From: Spirochaetaceae bacterium
GTDB taxonomy: Bacteria > Spirochaetota > Spirochaetia > SZUA-6 > DRHE01
DNA length: 64,000 nucleotides
Direction: 5' to 3'
NCBI GenBank assembly: GCA_020353535.1
Contig: CP070696.1
Location: forward strand, 1,306,633 to 1,370,632
The notes beneath the pieces are model-generated. The model had not been told where the DNA came from and did not search any database. It saw only the letters and a program-made list of their open reading frames with translations. Below are positions 34,442-42,772 of this stretch, in pieces (positions within the stretch are counted from its first letter, which is position 1; each line of letters begins with the position of its first letter). The translations under genes and the position numbers were made by a program.

Positions 34442-35626
34442 ATGAATAAAAAACGCATGCAGAGTCTGAGTGAGCACTTCTATTCGGAACTGGTGAATAA
34501 CACCATGCCTTTTTGGATGAAACACGCCACCGACAGAGAATACGGGGGATATACCACCTTCCTCGATCGCAAGGGACAGATGCTCAGCCCGGATAAACCT
34601 ATGTGGGTGATGGGAAGAATCAGTTGGGTTTTATCCAGGCTCTACAACGTGCTCGAACGCCGGGAAGAATGGCTTGATGCTGCCCGGAATGGCATAGAGT
34701 TCATCCGCAGGTACGGCTTTGATAAGGACGGCAGAATGTTCTACGCAGTAACTCGGGATGGCAGACCCTTGCGGAAGCGCAGGTATCTATTCACGGAGAC
34801 GTTTGGAGTCATCGCCCTTGCCGAGTATGCCCGGGCCGCCGGAGATGAAGAATGCCTCGAATTAGCGAAGAAAACGATGGAGCTAATTCTCGATCTGTAC
34901 AACAAACCTGGGGCCCTGGAACCCAAGTTTTTTACCGAAGCCTATAAAGTCAGGGGACACTCCATGGCCATGATCCAAATAAACACGCTACAGGTGCTGA
35001 GAAGTGCAGACAAGAACGGAGCGTACAATACACGGATCGACAATGCGATCGAGGAGGTATTTCGGTATTTTGTCAAACCTGAGAAGAAGGTTCTCCTCGA
35101 GACTGTCGGAGAGAACGGCGAGTACCTGGGACACCTTCCGGAGGGACGATGCGTAAATCCTGGTCATGCAATCGAAACAGCCTGGTTCATCATGGAGGAA
35201 GGCCGCCACCGCGATGACATGGAACTGGTGAAACGGGCCCTACCCATACTCGATTGGTCCCTGGATTTGGGATGGGATAAAAAATACGGCGGTATTCTGT
35301 ATTTTGTAGATATCGAGGGAAGACAGCCCGTGCAGCTCGAATGGGACATGAAGCTATGGTGGCCCCATAACGAGGCGATATACGCCACCCTGCTGGCTTA
35401 TGCTCTCACCGAAGAGGAGAAGTATTCAGTCTGGTTTGACAAAATTCTCAGCTGGTCGCTGAAGCATTTTCCCGATAAAGAGCACGGGGAATGGTTGGGC
35501 TATCTGCACCGTGATGGGACGGTGGCTCTCGACCTGAAGGGAAACTACTTCAAAGGACCGTTTCACCTGCCCCGGCAGCAGCTGTTCTGTCATCTTTTGC
35601 TCAAAGAGATGATGTCCAAAGAGTAA
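34442..35626 (+). CDS. AGE-family epimerase/isomerase (second copy)
   Basis: A 394-residue paralogue of the enzyme at 26396-27613. The ATG at 34442 has AAGGAG; the TTG directly before it is not needed. Shared features are 'MPFWMKHATDREYGGYTTFLD', the strand 'WVMGRISWVLSRLYNVLER', 'NPGHAIETAWF' with the His-Glu pair, 'WPHNEAIYATLLAYA' and 'GPFHLPRQQLFC' near the end. The two copies have clearly diverged, for example in the 'RPWQIFAE' versus 'RRYLFTE' region, so they may act on different sugars of one pathway. It follows the URO-D gene at 33381 and probably shares its promoter. Confidence 0.85.
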   Translation: MNKKRMQSLSEHFYSELVNNTMPFWMKHATDREYGGYTTFLDRKGQMLSPDKPMWVMGRISWVLSRLYNVLERREEWLDAARNGIEFIRRYGFDKDGRMFYAVTRDGRPLRKRRYLFTETFGVIALAEYARAAGDEECLELAKKTMELILDLYNKPGALEPKFFTEAYKVRGHSMAMIQINTLQVLRSADKNGAYNTRIDNAIEEVFRYFVKPEKKVLLETVGENGEYLGHLPEGRCVNPGHAIETAWFIMEEGRHRDDMELVKRALPILDWSLDLGWDKKYGGILYFVDIEGRQPVQLEWDMKLWWPHNEAIYATLLAYALTEEEKYSVWFDKILSWSLKHFPDKEHGEWLGYLHRDGTVALDLKGNYFKGPFHLPRQQLFCHLLLKEMMSKE

Positions 35627-35633
35627 AAATACC

Positions 35634-35662
35634 TTTACAACCCCTACCCCATCTGTTATGGT
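35634..35662 (+). promoter_or_regulatory. Candidate promoter of the small protein gene
   Basis: TTTACA (35634-35639), 17-base spacer, TATGGT (35657-35662), 28 bases before the start at 35690. Confidence 0.5.
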
Positions 35663-35689
35663 AAGGATAGCAACCCTTGGGAGGGGAAC

Positions 35690-35875
35690 ATGGATAGCAA
35701 CAAAGCAGAGCTTCTCAAAAAAGCGGTGTCGCTCCACGGCAAGATCGAGCCCACCCGTACACGCAACTCCTTGGAGGAGTGTTTCACCACCGAAGATTCC
35801 AAACTGATCCTCTGGTTCAATGACGAAACCGGGACCACAAAAGTGCTGGTGAAAGAGGACGCTCCGCAGATTTGA
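35690..35875 (+). CDS. Small hypothetical protein (61 aa)
   Basis: A short acidic/basic mixed protein with no signal peptide or membrane segment. Support for it being real: a strong GGGAGGGG site 5 bases before the ATG, a plausible promoter upstream, and a protein-like sequence such as 'LILWFNDETGTTKVLVKED' at the C-terminus that would form two beta strands. I do not recognise the family. It is convergent with the SSS symporter gene, with 15 bases between stops. Confidence 0.55.
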   Translation: MDSNKAELLKKAVSLHGKIEPTRTRNSLEECFTTEDSKLILWFNDETGTTKVLVKEDAPQI

Positions 35876-35890
35876 TCGCTCGGCGATCTT

Positions 35891-37501
35891 CTAGGCATTC
35901 TCTCCTTTACCCACAAACACCCCGTAAACGATGCTGAGGACGATTCCCAAACCGACGTAGTACCAGACCCAAAGAGGGACTCCCAGCAGACGTACGGGCT
36001 CCCGGTTCCAGGCCCAGAAGTCATTGCCGAGGATGAACAGCAGCCCGAAAATCGCCACCCATGGCCAGCTGCCCGCGCGGATGGGGAAGATGATGTCGGT
36101 ATTCTCCCCCGGCGCCTTGATCAAAAGACTCACCGCGACAAAAACGAGGGAGGTCGCAACGAGGATAGGAACAATCGGAAGAATGCCGGGCATGCTCAAG
36201 ACCTTGAAGTAGAATGCCAATACGAGTCCTTCCCCCGCGACGATGCTGGCGGCAGCGGCATAGCGGTTAGCCTTTTTCCAGTACAAGCCTGCGATCACGG
36301 TCGGGGCCAATACAGCCAGACCGTTGAAGGTGGTTTTGCTGATGAAATCCAGAATCGTCTGCGGAGGTTTGACCGCAATCAAGAAACCCAGTACTCCCAG
36401 TACGATAATCACCGCCTTTTCCTTCAGCACCTCCCTTTTCCTGATACGCACGAAGTCAACGGTAATCAGGGAGGTCAAGGTGAGCAGCTGAGAGTCCATC
36501 GTGGACATCAGGGCGGCCAGAGAACCGGTGATCAGCAGGGTGCTGACGAATACCCCGGCATAGCGCTGCAGCAGCATCGGAAAAACAGCGTCTGTTTCTG
36601 CGGGAGCGAGATCGGGAAAGGTATGTCGACCCAACACCCCTATCGATACGGTGAGGAAAAAGAGAAAAGTGGTGATCAGCGGATAGAGGACCACCGTAGT
36701 ATTGAGGGATTTCTGGTCCTTGGCTACGATGAAGCGCTGGAACAGCTGGGGAAACATGGGATCTGCGAAGAACCAGAGGAACATGTAGCCGAACCAGATA
36801 CCGAAGAGCATGGAACCATCCTGACCTGGCCGGGAGAACAAAGCCGGGAAGGAACCATAGACCTCATCGTGTGTTCGTACGAATCCACCGCTCCCTCGGA
36901 GGATGATGAAAAAGGCTACGAACGTGAAACCGACCATCATCAAGGCCTGGATCAGGTCGGTCCAGACGATGGAGCGCATTCCTCCCAGGGTAACGTAAAG
37001 TACGATGAATGCCGTGATCAGCAAGGCCCCCGAAAGGTAGGGAATGCCGACCAAAGCATTGAGGGATTTGCCGCTGGCGATGGCCTGAATAGCAATGTAG
37101 GGCAGGGTGAAGACGATCATGACGATGGAGAACAGCCGCTTCAGCCAAGGAGCACCATAGCGATCGGCGATAAAGTCTGAGGGAGTGATGTAGTTCCGCT
37201 CTTTGGACAGGGACAGGATCGGCTTTCCGATCAGCAGGAAGGAAAGCGCCATAAATCCGGTCCCGAAGCCCATAACCGGATAGAAGGCGTAGCCGATCCT
37301 GTATCCCGCTCCGGAAAGCCCGAAGATCGTAAAGGCGCTGAAGTTTGTGGCCGCCATCGTGAAAAACAACAGCAGCCGTCCCACGCCCCTGCCGGCCAGA
37401 AAGAACTCAACCTTGTTCGCAGATGCCTGTTTGCGGAAGACAATCCCTATTATCAACGTGATCGTCAGGTAGGCTAGAATGATGCTCAGCCGCTGCCACA
37501 T
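35891..37501 (-). CDS. Sodium:solute symporter (SSS family)
   Basis: A 536-residue inner-membrane protein with about 13 hydrophobic segments. The start at 37501 (MWQRLS) is preferred because GGAGGG lies just upstream; a longer frame to 37570 has no such site. Family marks include 'FFLAGRGVGRLLLFFTMAATNFSAFTIFG' (sodium-site region with the N-F-S-A pattern), 'GAGYRIGYAFYPV', and 'VTLGGMRSIVWTDLIQALMM', the hallmark segment of SSS transporters. The substrate could be a sugar, amino acid, pantothenate or organic acid; sequence alone does not tell. It stands alone, convergent with the small protein. Confidence 0.9.
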   Translation of the reverse strand: MWQRLSIILAYLTITLIIGIVFRKQASANKVEFFLAGRGVGRLLLFFTMAATNFSAFTIFGLSGAGYRIGYAFYPVMGFGTGFMALSFLLIGKPILSLSKERNYITPSDFIADRYGAPWLKRLFSIVMIVFTLPYIAIQAIASGKSLNALVGIPYLSGALLITAFIVLYVTLGGMRSIVWTDLIQALMMVGFTFVAFFIILRGSGGFVRTHDEVYGSFPALFSRPGQDGSMLFGIWFGYMFLWFFADPMFPQLFQRFIVAKDQKSLNTTVVLYPLITTFLFFLTVSIGVLGRHTFPDLAPAETDAVFPMLLQRYAGVFVSTLLITGSLAALMSTMDSQLLTLTSLITVDFVRIRKREVLKEKAVIIVLGVLGFLIAVKPPQTILDFISKTTFNGLAVLAPTVIAGLYWKKANRYAAAASIVAGEGLVLAFYFKVLSMPGILPIVPILVATSLVFVAVSLLIKAPGENTDIIFPIRAGSWPWVAIFGLLFILGNDFWAWNREPVRLLGVPLWVWYYVGLGIVLSIVYGVFVGKGENA

Positions 37502-37618
37502 AATTCCCTCCATATTTGTCGGTTCACCATTCCCAGGAAGGTACATAAAAGCCACCCAGGGCCGCAGCACGGGTCTGGATGGCGTATTTAAGCCTAGAGC
37601 ATAACCCGAGTTTTGTTT

Positions 37619-38029
37619 TTAGTAATTGTCAGCCAGTATAGTGGCAAGCCACGAATTTGCCAAGGCGTACCAGAAGCCCTGGCGTTCCGGGCATGTGGGG
37701 TGTAGTTGGCTAAGACATATTTCCTCGAGAATCTCCGAAAGGTTCTCCCGCTCTTTGAGGATGAAGTAGGTGGAATTGATGATCGCACCCCGAATCAACC
37801 CGTCCACCACCGCCCCGATCTCGTGATCCTTGGCCAGAGGACCGGAATCGACAAAGGGTGCCACAGTCAGGGGAACCTTGAAGAACACCTCTTCCCGATA
37901 CTCTGCGTAATCACAGGATAGTCCGGTCAACAGGTCGAGCACACTCTGATCGATATCGCCAAACAGAGAAGATCCGCAAGCCATGAAGATGAGAATCAGA
38001 ATGATCCAACAATGTAGCCACCGGTTCAT
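37619..38029 (-). CDS. Short CsgG/LpoB-like lipoprotein, C-terminally reduced
   Basis: A 136-residue protein with a signal peptide and lipobox-like 'IFMACG'. The start at 38029 has AAAAGGAG. The sequence 'YFILKERENLSEILEEICLSQ' matches the helix that in the longer relative at 267-794 reads 'VVSRTILDQILQEL', but the final beta-strand region is missing, and the protein ends about 25 residues after that helix. It may be a shortened family member or a decaying gene. The downstream frame shows no clear continuation, so I keep it as a CDS with low certainty. No neighbour suggests a function. Confidence 0.45.
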   Translation of the reverse strand: MNRWLHCWIILILIFMACGSSLFGDIDQSVLDLLTGLSCDYAEYREEVFFKVPLTVAPFVDSGPLAKDHEIGAVVDGLIRGAIINSTYFILKERENLSEILEEICLSQLHPTCPERQGFWYALANSWLATILADNY

Positions 38030-38220
38030 GCACAGCTCCTTTTCCATGAAGACTACGTCAAGCATAAACGCCGAAGGTTGTTCCCGCAAAGCAACGTCGT
38101 GATGCCGGCGGCGGAGTTATTCCATATCCTACTCCGAGCACATTCTTTGTAGTACTATTTTCATCACCTCGTTGGGACGCTCACTTCGTTTTCATCTTGG
38201 GGAATATAGGAGGAAATACA

Positions 38221-39396
38221 TTGGTACCGTCGCGAATAAAAGACCCGAACCTTGCCGCCCAGATCGATGAGGTAGAACTTGCCTGGTACAGACACGTTAC
38301 ACCTATAACCGAGCACTACAGTCGCCAAATCGCCCAGAGAGACTACAGAGGCAAGAAATTTGCTTATTGGGGGCATATTACATTGCAGAATACGGTTCAA
38401 ATGATGATGGCCTTGAAACAAGCAGGAGTCGATATCGCAATGGGAGCCTGCAACGTTGATAGCACGAATGATGCTGCAGCCGCCTACGCCGCCTCAAAGG
38501 GGATACACGTCTACGGCTGGCAGGGGATGAGCCAGGCAGACTATGAGGAGAACCTGGCCCTGGTCCGCAGCTTCGAAGCCGATTATCTGTGCGATATGGG
38601 CGGAGAACTGAGCGCGGCCTACCTGGACAAGATCCCACCGGTCAAAGGTGCACTGGAAGCAACCACGAGCGGATTGAATCTGTTGAAGAAACACGAGCTG
38701 CCGTTCCCCGTGTTCGACTGGAACAGCATCCCTCTGAAGGATCGACTGGAAAATCGCTTTCATGTTGGGGACGGTGTCTGGCCTGTTTTCAGCCAGGTCA
38801 CAGGAATGGGACTGTTCGGCAGGCGCGTACTGGTTATCGGATACGGGCCGGTGGGAAAGGGGATCGCCGAGCGGGCCCGCAATCTTGGAGCGATTGCCCA
38901 CGTTGCCGATTTGGATCCCGTACGCCTCATAGAAGCACGGCATCATGGCTGTGAAACCGTCAGCCTGGATGAAGGTTTGGCACGCTGCCAGATCATTGTC
39001 ACGGCCACCGGAGTAGAAGGAGTGGTTCGGGAACAGCAGCTTCGCCGGGTGCGCTCCGGTGCCATTTTTTTCAATGCCGGGCACTCGAATCGAGAAATCG
39101 ACATCGACTGGCTCTACGATCAGCCCCACCAGAGAATGAAAGCTCATATCGAGCGCTTTAATATCGGAGAAAATCATCTCTTTCTGTTAGCGAAAGGCAG
39201 TTTGTTGAATCTGGCTGCAGGAGTAGCCCCGAATGGAATCGACATGTTCGATCATTACACCGCCGTGATGCTCCTTGGTACCGCCTGGATGTTTAACGGT
39301 ATTCCGGATGACATAAAACCGGGCCTACAGCGATATCCGGCTCACTTGGAGCGGGAGATTGCCCAACTATCGGTTGAGATTCACGGCAGGATCTAG
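38221..39396 (+). CDS. S-adenosylhomocysteine hydrolase-like protein, divergent
   Basis: A 391-residue homologue of SAH hydrolase. It starts with TTG at 38221, preceded by AGGAGG. NAD is bound by 'GYGPVGKGIAERARNLGA' (208-225). Many substrate-side positions fit the family: His52 (GHIT), 'CNVDSTND' (78-85), Asp125 (CDMGGEL), Glu146 (ALEATTSG), Lys173 and 'NAGHSNREID'. But the strongly conserved GHP motif near the C-terminus is 'VAPNG' (335-339), and the C-terminal Lys/Tyr tail is absent as in short archaeal/Thermotoga-type enzymes. It may hydrolyse SAH or a related nucleoside thioether (S-inosylhomocysteine is one known case), or have a new substrate. It stands alone. Confidence 0.65.
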   Translation: MVPSRIKDPNLAAQIDEVELAWYRHVTPITEHYSRQIAQRDYRGKKFAYWGHITLQNTVQMMMALKQAGVDIAMGACNVDSTNDAAAAYAASKGIHVYGWQGMSQADYEENLALVRSFEADYLCDMGGELSAAYLDKIPPVKGALEATTSGLNLLKKHELPFPVFDWNSIPLKDRLENRFHVGDGVWPVFSQVTGMGLFGRRVLVIGYGPVGKGIAERARNLGAIAHVADLDPVRLIEARHHGCETVSLDEGLARCQIIVTATGVEGVVREQQLRRVRSGAIFFNAGHSNREIDIDWLYDQPHQRMKAHIERFNIGENHLFLLAKGSLLNLAAGVAPNGIDMFDHYTAVMLLGTAWMFNGIPDDIKPGLQRYPAHLEREIAQLSVEIHGRI

Positions 39397-39461
39397 ACTG
39401 CGAAATTGCAGCTCTGACAATTCGCGGAGACTGGATTGGTTGCGTGGGGCCGGAGGCCGCT

Positions 39462-40142
39462 CTAGATTCCCACCAGATACCCTTTCAGCAGCTCTATGAG
39501 CGACGGGGCTGACACCCCGGAGGAAAGGAGAGATTCCAGATCTTCGATGGTGTCCACATCCCGGAGTTCCTCACCTATGAAGCAGGGAAGCTCGAGGGAG
39601 CGAGCCCTCTGCAAAGTCTGCTCGAACACCTGTTCCGTGCTCCATTCGATACCGTCGAACAACAACGGATGAACATGCTTCCTCTGGAAGCCGATCAGGT
39701 AGTATCCGCCGTCGGCGGCCGGACCGATCGCCATGGGGTATTCGCGAAGTATGTCTAAATACCGCTCCAGCAGATCACTGTCGATCTCGGGAATATCCGA
39801 ACCGATCAGAACGGCTCGTTCCGCACCCTCTGAAAACACATCCTGAAGGGCATTCACCATGCGCTCGCCAAGATCTCCTCCCCGCTGAATCTTCAACCAT
39901 CCCTGCGAAAGCAGCGATGCGACGGAGGATGGAGAATCCCCTGATTTAGAAACCGCATCAAAATAGGGGACAACGATATCCCGGAGAGGTTGAAGTTTGG
40001 CCAGGAGATCCGCGACCATGGCGGTGTATACCTCCAGGGCGCCCCGATCACCAAGACGTGAAGCCAGACGGGTCTTTACCCGGCCCGCCCGGAACGCCTT
40101 GAGAAACAAAATGATGCGATCGGTTCTTGAGGGGACCTTCAC
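39462..40142 (-). CDS. DUF2064 / TIGR04282-type transferase
   Basis: A 226-residue nucleotidyl/glycosyltransferase-like protein of the group called 'transferase 1, rSAM/selenodomain-associated'. Typical marks are 'LFLKAFRAGRVKTRLA' at the N-terminus, 'AVLIGSDIPEIDSDLL' in the middle, and 'AIGPAADGGYYLIGF' followed by 'LRDVDTIEDLESL' near the end. It is the last gene of the operon headed by the YnjB-like binding protein, after TVP38 and the TIGR04283-type transferase. Some relatives are linked to arsenosugar biosynthesis, but substrate here is not established. Confidence 0.8.
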   Translation of the reverse strand: MKVPSRTDRIILFLKAFRAGRVKTRLASRLGDRGALEVYTAMVADLLAKLQPLRDIVVPYFDAVSKSGDSPSSVASLLSQGWLKIQRGGDLGERMVNALQDVFSEGAERAVLIGSDIPEIDSDLLERYLDILREYPMAIGPAADGGYYLIGFQRKHVHPLLFDGIEWSTEQVFEQTLQRARSLELPCFIGEELRDVDTIEDLESLLSSGVSAPSLIELLKGYLVGI

Positions 40143-40163
40143 AGATCCGTCGCTTTCACCCGT

Positions 40164-40937
40164 CTACTGTGCCGCTGAGGCTTCAGTAGGATTGCCAGCC
40201 TCGCTGACGCTATTGGCTTGGACAGCCTCACGGGCATCGCCGATCTGCTCTGCCTGCCTGCCCCGGCGGATTCGAACCTTCTTTACGATCAGAGGCACCG
40301 CGCTGAGCAATGCCAGTAGAAGCAGGGCGAAGATGATATTCTTGGGCACGCCCCCTTCGCCTATGTCGTTGATCGCATAACCGGCGTAGGCGTACACAGC
40401 GGAACCGGGAATGATTCCAAGGCTGGTCGTCCAGATGAAGGTACGGGGCTTGATCTTGGTAACCCCGGCAAAGAGGTTGATCATCCAGAAGGGAAACAGG
40501 GGAATTAGCCGCAGGGTGATCAGGTAGTTACTCCCGTTCGTCTCGACCTCCCGATTGAACTTGGCCAGTTTCTCCCCGTACTTGTTCTGGATCATCTCCC
40601 CCAGGAAGAACCGGGCTGCCAGAAATACGATGGTAGCCCCAATTGTTGCACCGATGTTTATAAAGATCGTGGCGAAGATCACTCCAAAGAAGAATCCCCC
40701 CAGTAAGGTCAACCAGGTCGCACCCGGGATGGACAGAGCCACAACAACGATGTACAGAGCGATGTACACCAGAACAGCGACCAGGTAGTTTCTCTCAACA
40801 AATTCTTTCAGGGCTTCCTTGTTCTCCTGCAGCCTCTGAAGATTCAAATAATCCCCGACAGGTGTGAATCTAATGAGGGAGAATATCCCCGCTACAATTA
40901 ACACCAGAACGATCAAACGAATGATGTATTTTTTCAT
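40164..40937 (-). CDS. TVP38/TMEM64 family membrane protein
   Basis: A 257-residue inner-membrane protein of the DedA-related SNARE-associated family (as E. coli YdjX/YdjZ). About six hydrophobic segments are visible, with the conserved 'LSIPGATWLTLLGGFFFGVIFATIFINIGATIGATIVFLAARF' region at about residues 68-110 and 'IPLFPFWMINLFAGVTKI' in the reentrant part. The cytoplasmic C-terminus is basic then polar. In E. coli ydjXYZ lies next to ynjABCD, and here a TVP38 gene is in one operon with a YnjBCD-like importer, so the association is conserved. Its molecular function is not established; lipid or ion movement is often proposed. Confidence 0.88.
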   Translation of the reverse strand: MKKYIIRLIVLVLIVAGIFSLIRFTPVGDYLNLQRLQENKEALKEFVERNYLVAVLVYIALYIVVVALSIPGATWLTLLGGFFFGVIFATIFINIGATIGATIVFLAARFFLGEMIQNKYGEKLAKFNREVETNGSNYLITLRLIPLFPFWMINLFAGVTKIKPRTFIWTTSLGIIPGSAVYAYAGYAINDIGEGGVPKNIIFALLLLALLSAVPLIVKKVRIRRGRQAEQIGDAREAVQANSVSEAGNPTEASAAQ

Positions 40938-40983
40938 CTAGAATCTCCTCGATTTCATTGCATGCAGAACAGACGATCGATGA

Positions 40984-41718
40984 TCATCCAATCTTACCTA
41001 TTTTGTCGGAATTCTGCCTGTAAAATGCGGCCAGCGTCCACGGTGATATACCCATTCTGTACAGGGTGTAAAGTACGGTGTTTCTGACGAAATTTACGAA
41101 ATAACCTTCCCGTCTCCACCGTCTTGCCGATGTAAGGACCTTGGCGTGTAGCAATTTCAAGCGAAAGCCCCCTCTCTTGAGCCGATCGGTGAGGGCGACA
41201 TCTTCCATGATCGGGAAGGGGGGAAATCCTCCGGCGCGACCATAGGTAGCCCGGGTCATGAACAGGGCTTGATCGCCGTAGGGGCTGAAGGTCAGGCGCT
41301 TGCGGCCGTTGACATAAATCAGCCAGGTGTCGAACAACGGGCTGGCGTCGATGATACCCAAGGAGAAGGCGCCGGCATCGTAGGATTTCAAGGTTCTACA
41401 CACAAGACCGAGTGCCGCTTTCGGTAGGACCGTATCCGCGTGCAGGAACAGGAGATACTCCGCCGAGGCGGCCTGAGCCCCCGTGTCGAGCTGCAGCCCT
41501 CTGCCACGATCGCTGACGATTTCTACCAGCCGAAAAGGCAGCTCGATCCTATGAATTGCCTCCAGGGTCGAACCGACATCCCCATCGACCAAAATAACCT
41601 CGCTCTGTTCGATCCTCCGCAGCGCACTGAGGTGTTGCAGGCAGATGTTGATATTCTCCTGTTCTCTATACACGGGGATGATGATCGAGTAGCGGGGCGG
41701 CGCAACAGCGGGGGACAT
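40984..41718 (-). CDS. TIGR04283-type glycosyltransferase (GT2 fold)
   Basis: A 244-residue glycosyltransferase of the 'transferase 2, rSAM/selenodomain-associated' type. The start at 41718 is chosen because AAGGGGGG precedes it and it lies 1 base after the stop of the ABC ATPase gene. GT2 marks: 'YSIIIPVYREQENI', 'VILVDGDVGST' (with a D-G-x-S/G pattern), 'DRGRGLQLDTGAQAA' and 'LLFLHADTVLP' (DxD-like). The C-terminal part has 'GDQALFMTR' and a basic membrane-associated tail. It is co-transcribed with the YnjBCD-like importer, TVP38 and DUF2064 genes. Confidence 0.85.
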   Translation of the reverse strand: MSPAVAPPRYSIIIPVYREQENINICLQHLSALRRIEQSEVILVDGDVGSTLEAIHRIELPFRLVEIVSDRGRGLQLDTGAQAASAEYLLFLHADTVLPKAALGLVCRTLKSYDAGAFSLGIIDASPLFDTWLIYVNGRKRLTFSPYGDQALFMTRATYGRAGGFPPFPIMEDVALTDRLKRGGFRLKLLHAKVLTSARRWRREGYFVNFVRNTVLYTLYRMGISPWTLAAFYRQNSDKIGKIG

Positions 41719-41719
41719 T

Positions 41720-42772
41720 TCAGTTCCCCCCTTCAACCCGCTCGGGAATGAGCCAGATTTTGTCCGGCGGAAGGGAAAAGGCAATCCGCCTGCCTTCCAA
41801 GGAGGCCGCAGAATCCGCAGGGGCGACGACTTCCCATTCCGTGCTGTCCACCTCGATGCGATAGCGGTTGTGCGTCCCCATGTAGATCTGACGCTTCACA
41901 GGGGCTTGGAAGCTGTTCTCCCCGTGATCCCCAAGGACAACCGATTCCGGACGGATGACCACAGTGACCGGACCATCCGGCGCATTCGATTCCACCCTGA
42001 ACTGTCCGAGCGGACAACTGACCCGTTGTTTGTCCTTGAATCCCGGCAGGAAGTTGGTGTTGCCGAAAAACGAGGCAATCCGCCGGCTGGCCGGACGCTC
42101 GTAGAACTGCTTGCTCTCCCCAACCTGTTGGATCCTGCCGTCGAACATCAAAGCGATCCGGTCAGCCAGCAGCACCGCTTCTTCCTGGTCATGGGTTACA
42201 AATATCGTGGTTACACCCAGTGAGCGCTGAATCGAAAGGATCAACTCCCGCATCTCATCCCGCAGATGGGCGTCCAGGTTCGAAAGGGGCTCATCCAGCA
42301 GGAGCACTTTGGGCTGCAGCACCAGAGCCCTGGCCAGGGCGGCCCGCTGCTGCTGACCCCCGGAAAGTTGAGCGGGTCTTCTGTCCCGTAGCTCCTTCAG
42401 GCCCATCAGGGACAGCATCTGCCGGACCCGTTCGCGGATCACTACCCTGTTCAGTCGGCGCATGCGCAGGCCGAAACCTACATTCTCCTCTATGCTCATA
42501 TAGGGAAAGAGCAGATAATTCTGAAAAACCATTACCGCTTCCCGTCGCTCCGGTTTGACTTCCGTCACCCGCCGGTCGTCGAAGTAGATCTCTCCGGAGG
42601 TGGGCCTCAACAGTCCGGCGATCAGCTTCAACGTGGTTGTCTTGCCGCATCCCGACGGGCCGAGCAGCGAAACCAGCTCGCCCTTCTGTATGGAAAAGTC
42701 GATGGTGTCCACCGCCGGTTGCGGTGCTCCGGTGTAGCTGTGGGTCAATCGTTGCAGGGTAACTGTACTCAT
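41720..42772 (-). CDS. ABC transporter ATP-binding protein (YnjD/PotA-like)
   Basis: A 350-residue ATPase with a C-terminal TOBE-like regulatory region. The start at 42772 overlaps the permease stop by 4 bases. Walker A is GPSGCGKTT (38-46), the Q-loop 'VMVFQNYLLFP', the signature 'QLSGGQQQR', Walker B 'VLLLDEPLSNLDAH' and the switch His in 'FVTHDQEE'. The last ~110 residues contain 'VIRPESVVL' and resemble the TOBE domain of PotA/CysA/FbpC-type importers. Together with two permeases and a YnjB-like binding protein it forms a complete importer. The substrate is unknown. Confidence 0.92.
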   Translation of the reverse strand: MSTVTLQRLTHSYTGAPQPAVDTIDFSIQKGELVSLLGPSGCGKTTTLKLIAGLLRPTSGEIYFDDRRVTEVKPERREAVMVFQNYLLFPYMSIEENVGFGLRMRRLNRVVIRERVRQMLSLMGLKELRDRRPAQLSGGQQQRAALARALVLQPKVLLLDEPLSNLDAHLRDEMRELILSIQRSLGVTTIFVTHDQEEAVLLADRIALMFDGRIQQVGESKQFYERPASRRIASFFGNTNFLPGFKDKQRVSCPLGQFRVESNAPDGPVTVVIRPESVVLGDHGENSFQAPVKRQIYMGTHNRYRIEVDSTEWEVVAPADSAASLEGRRIAFSLPPDKIWLIPERVEGGN

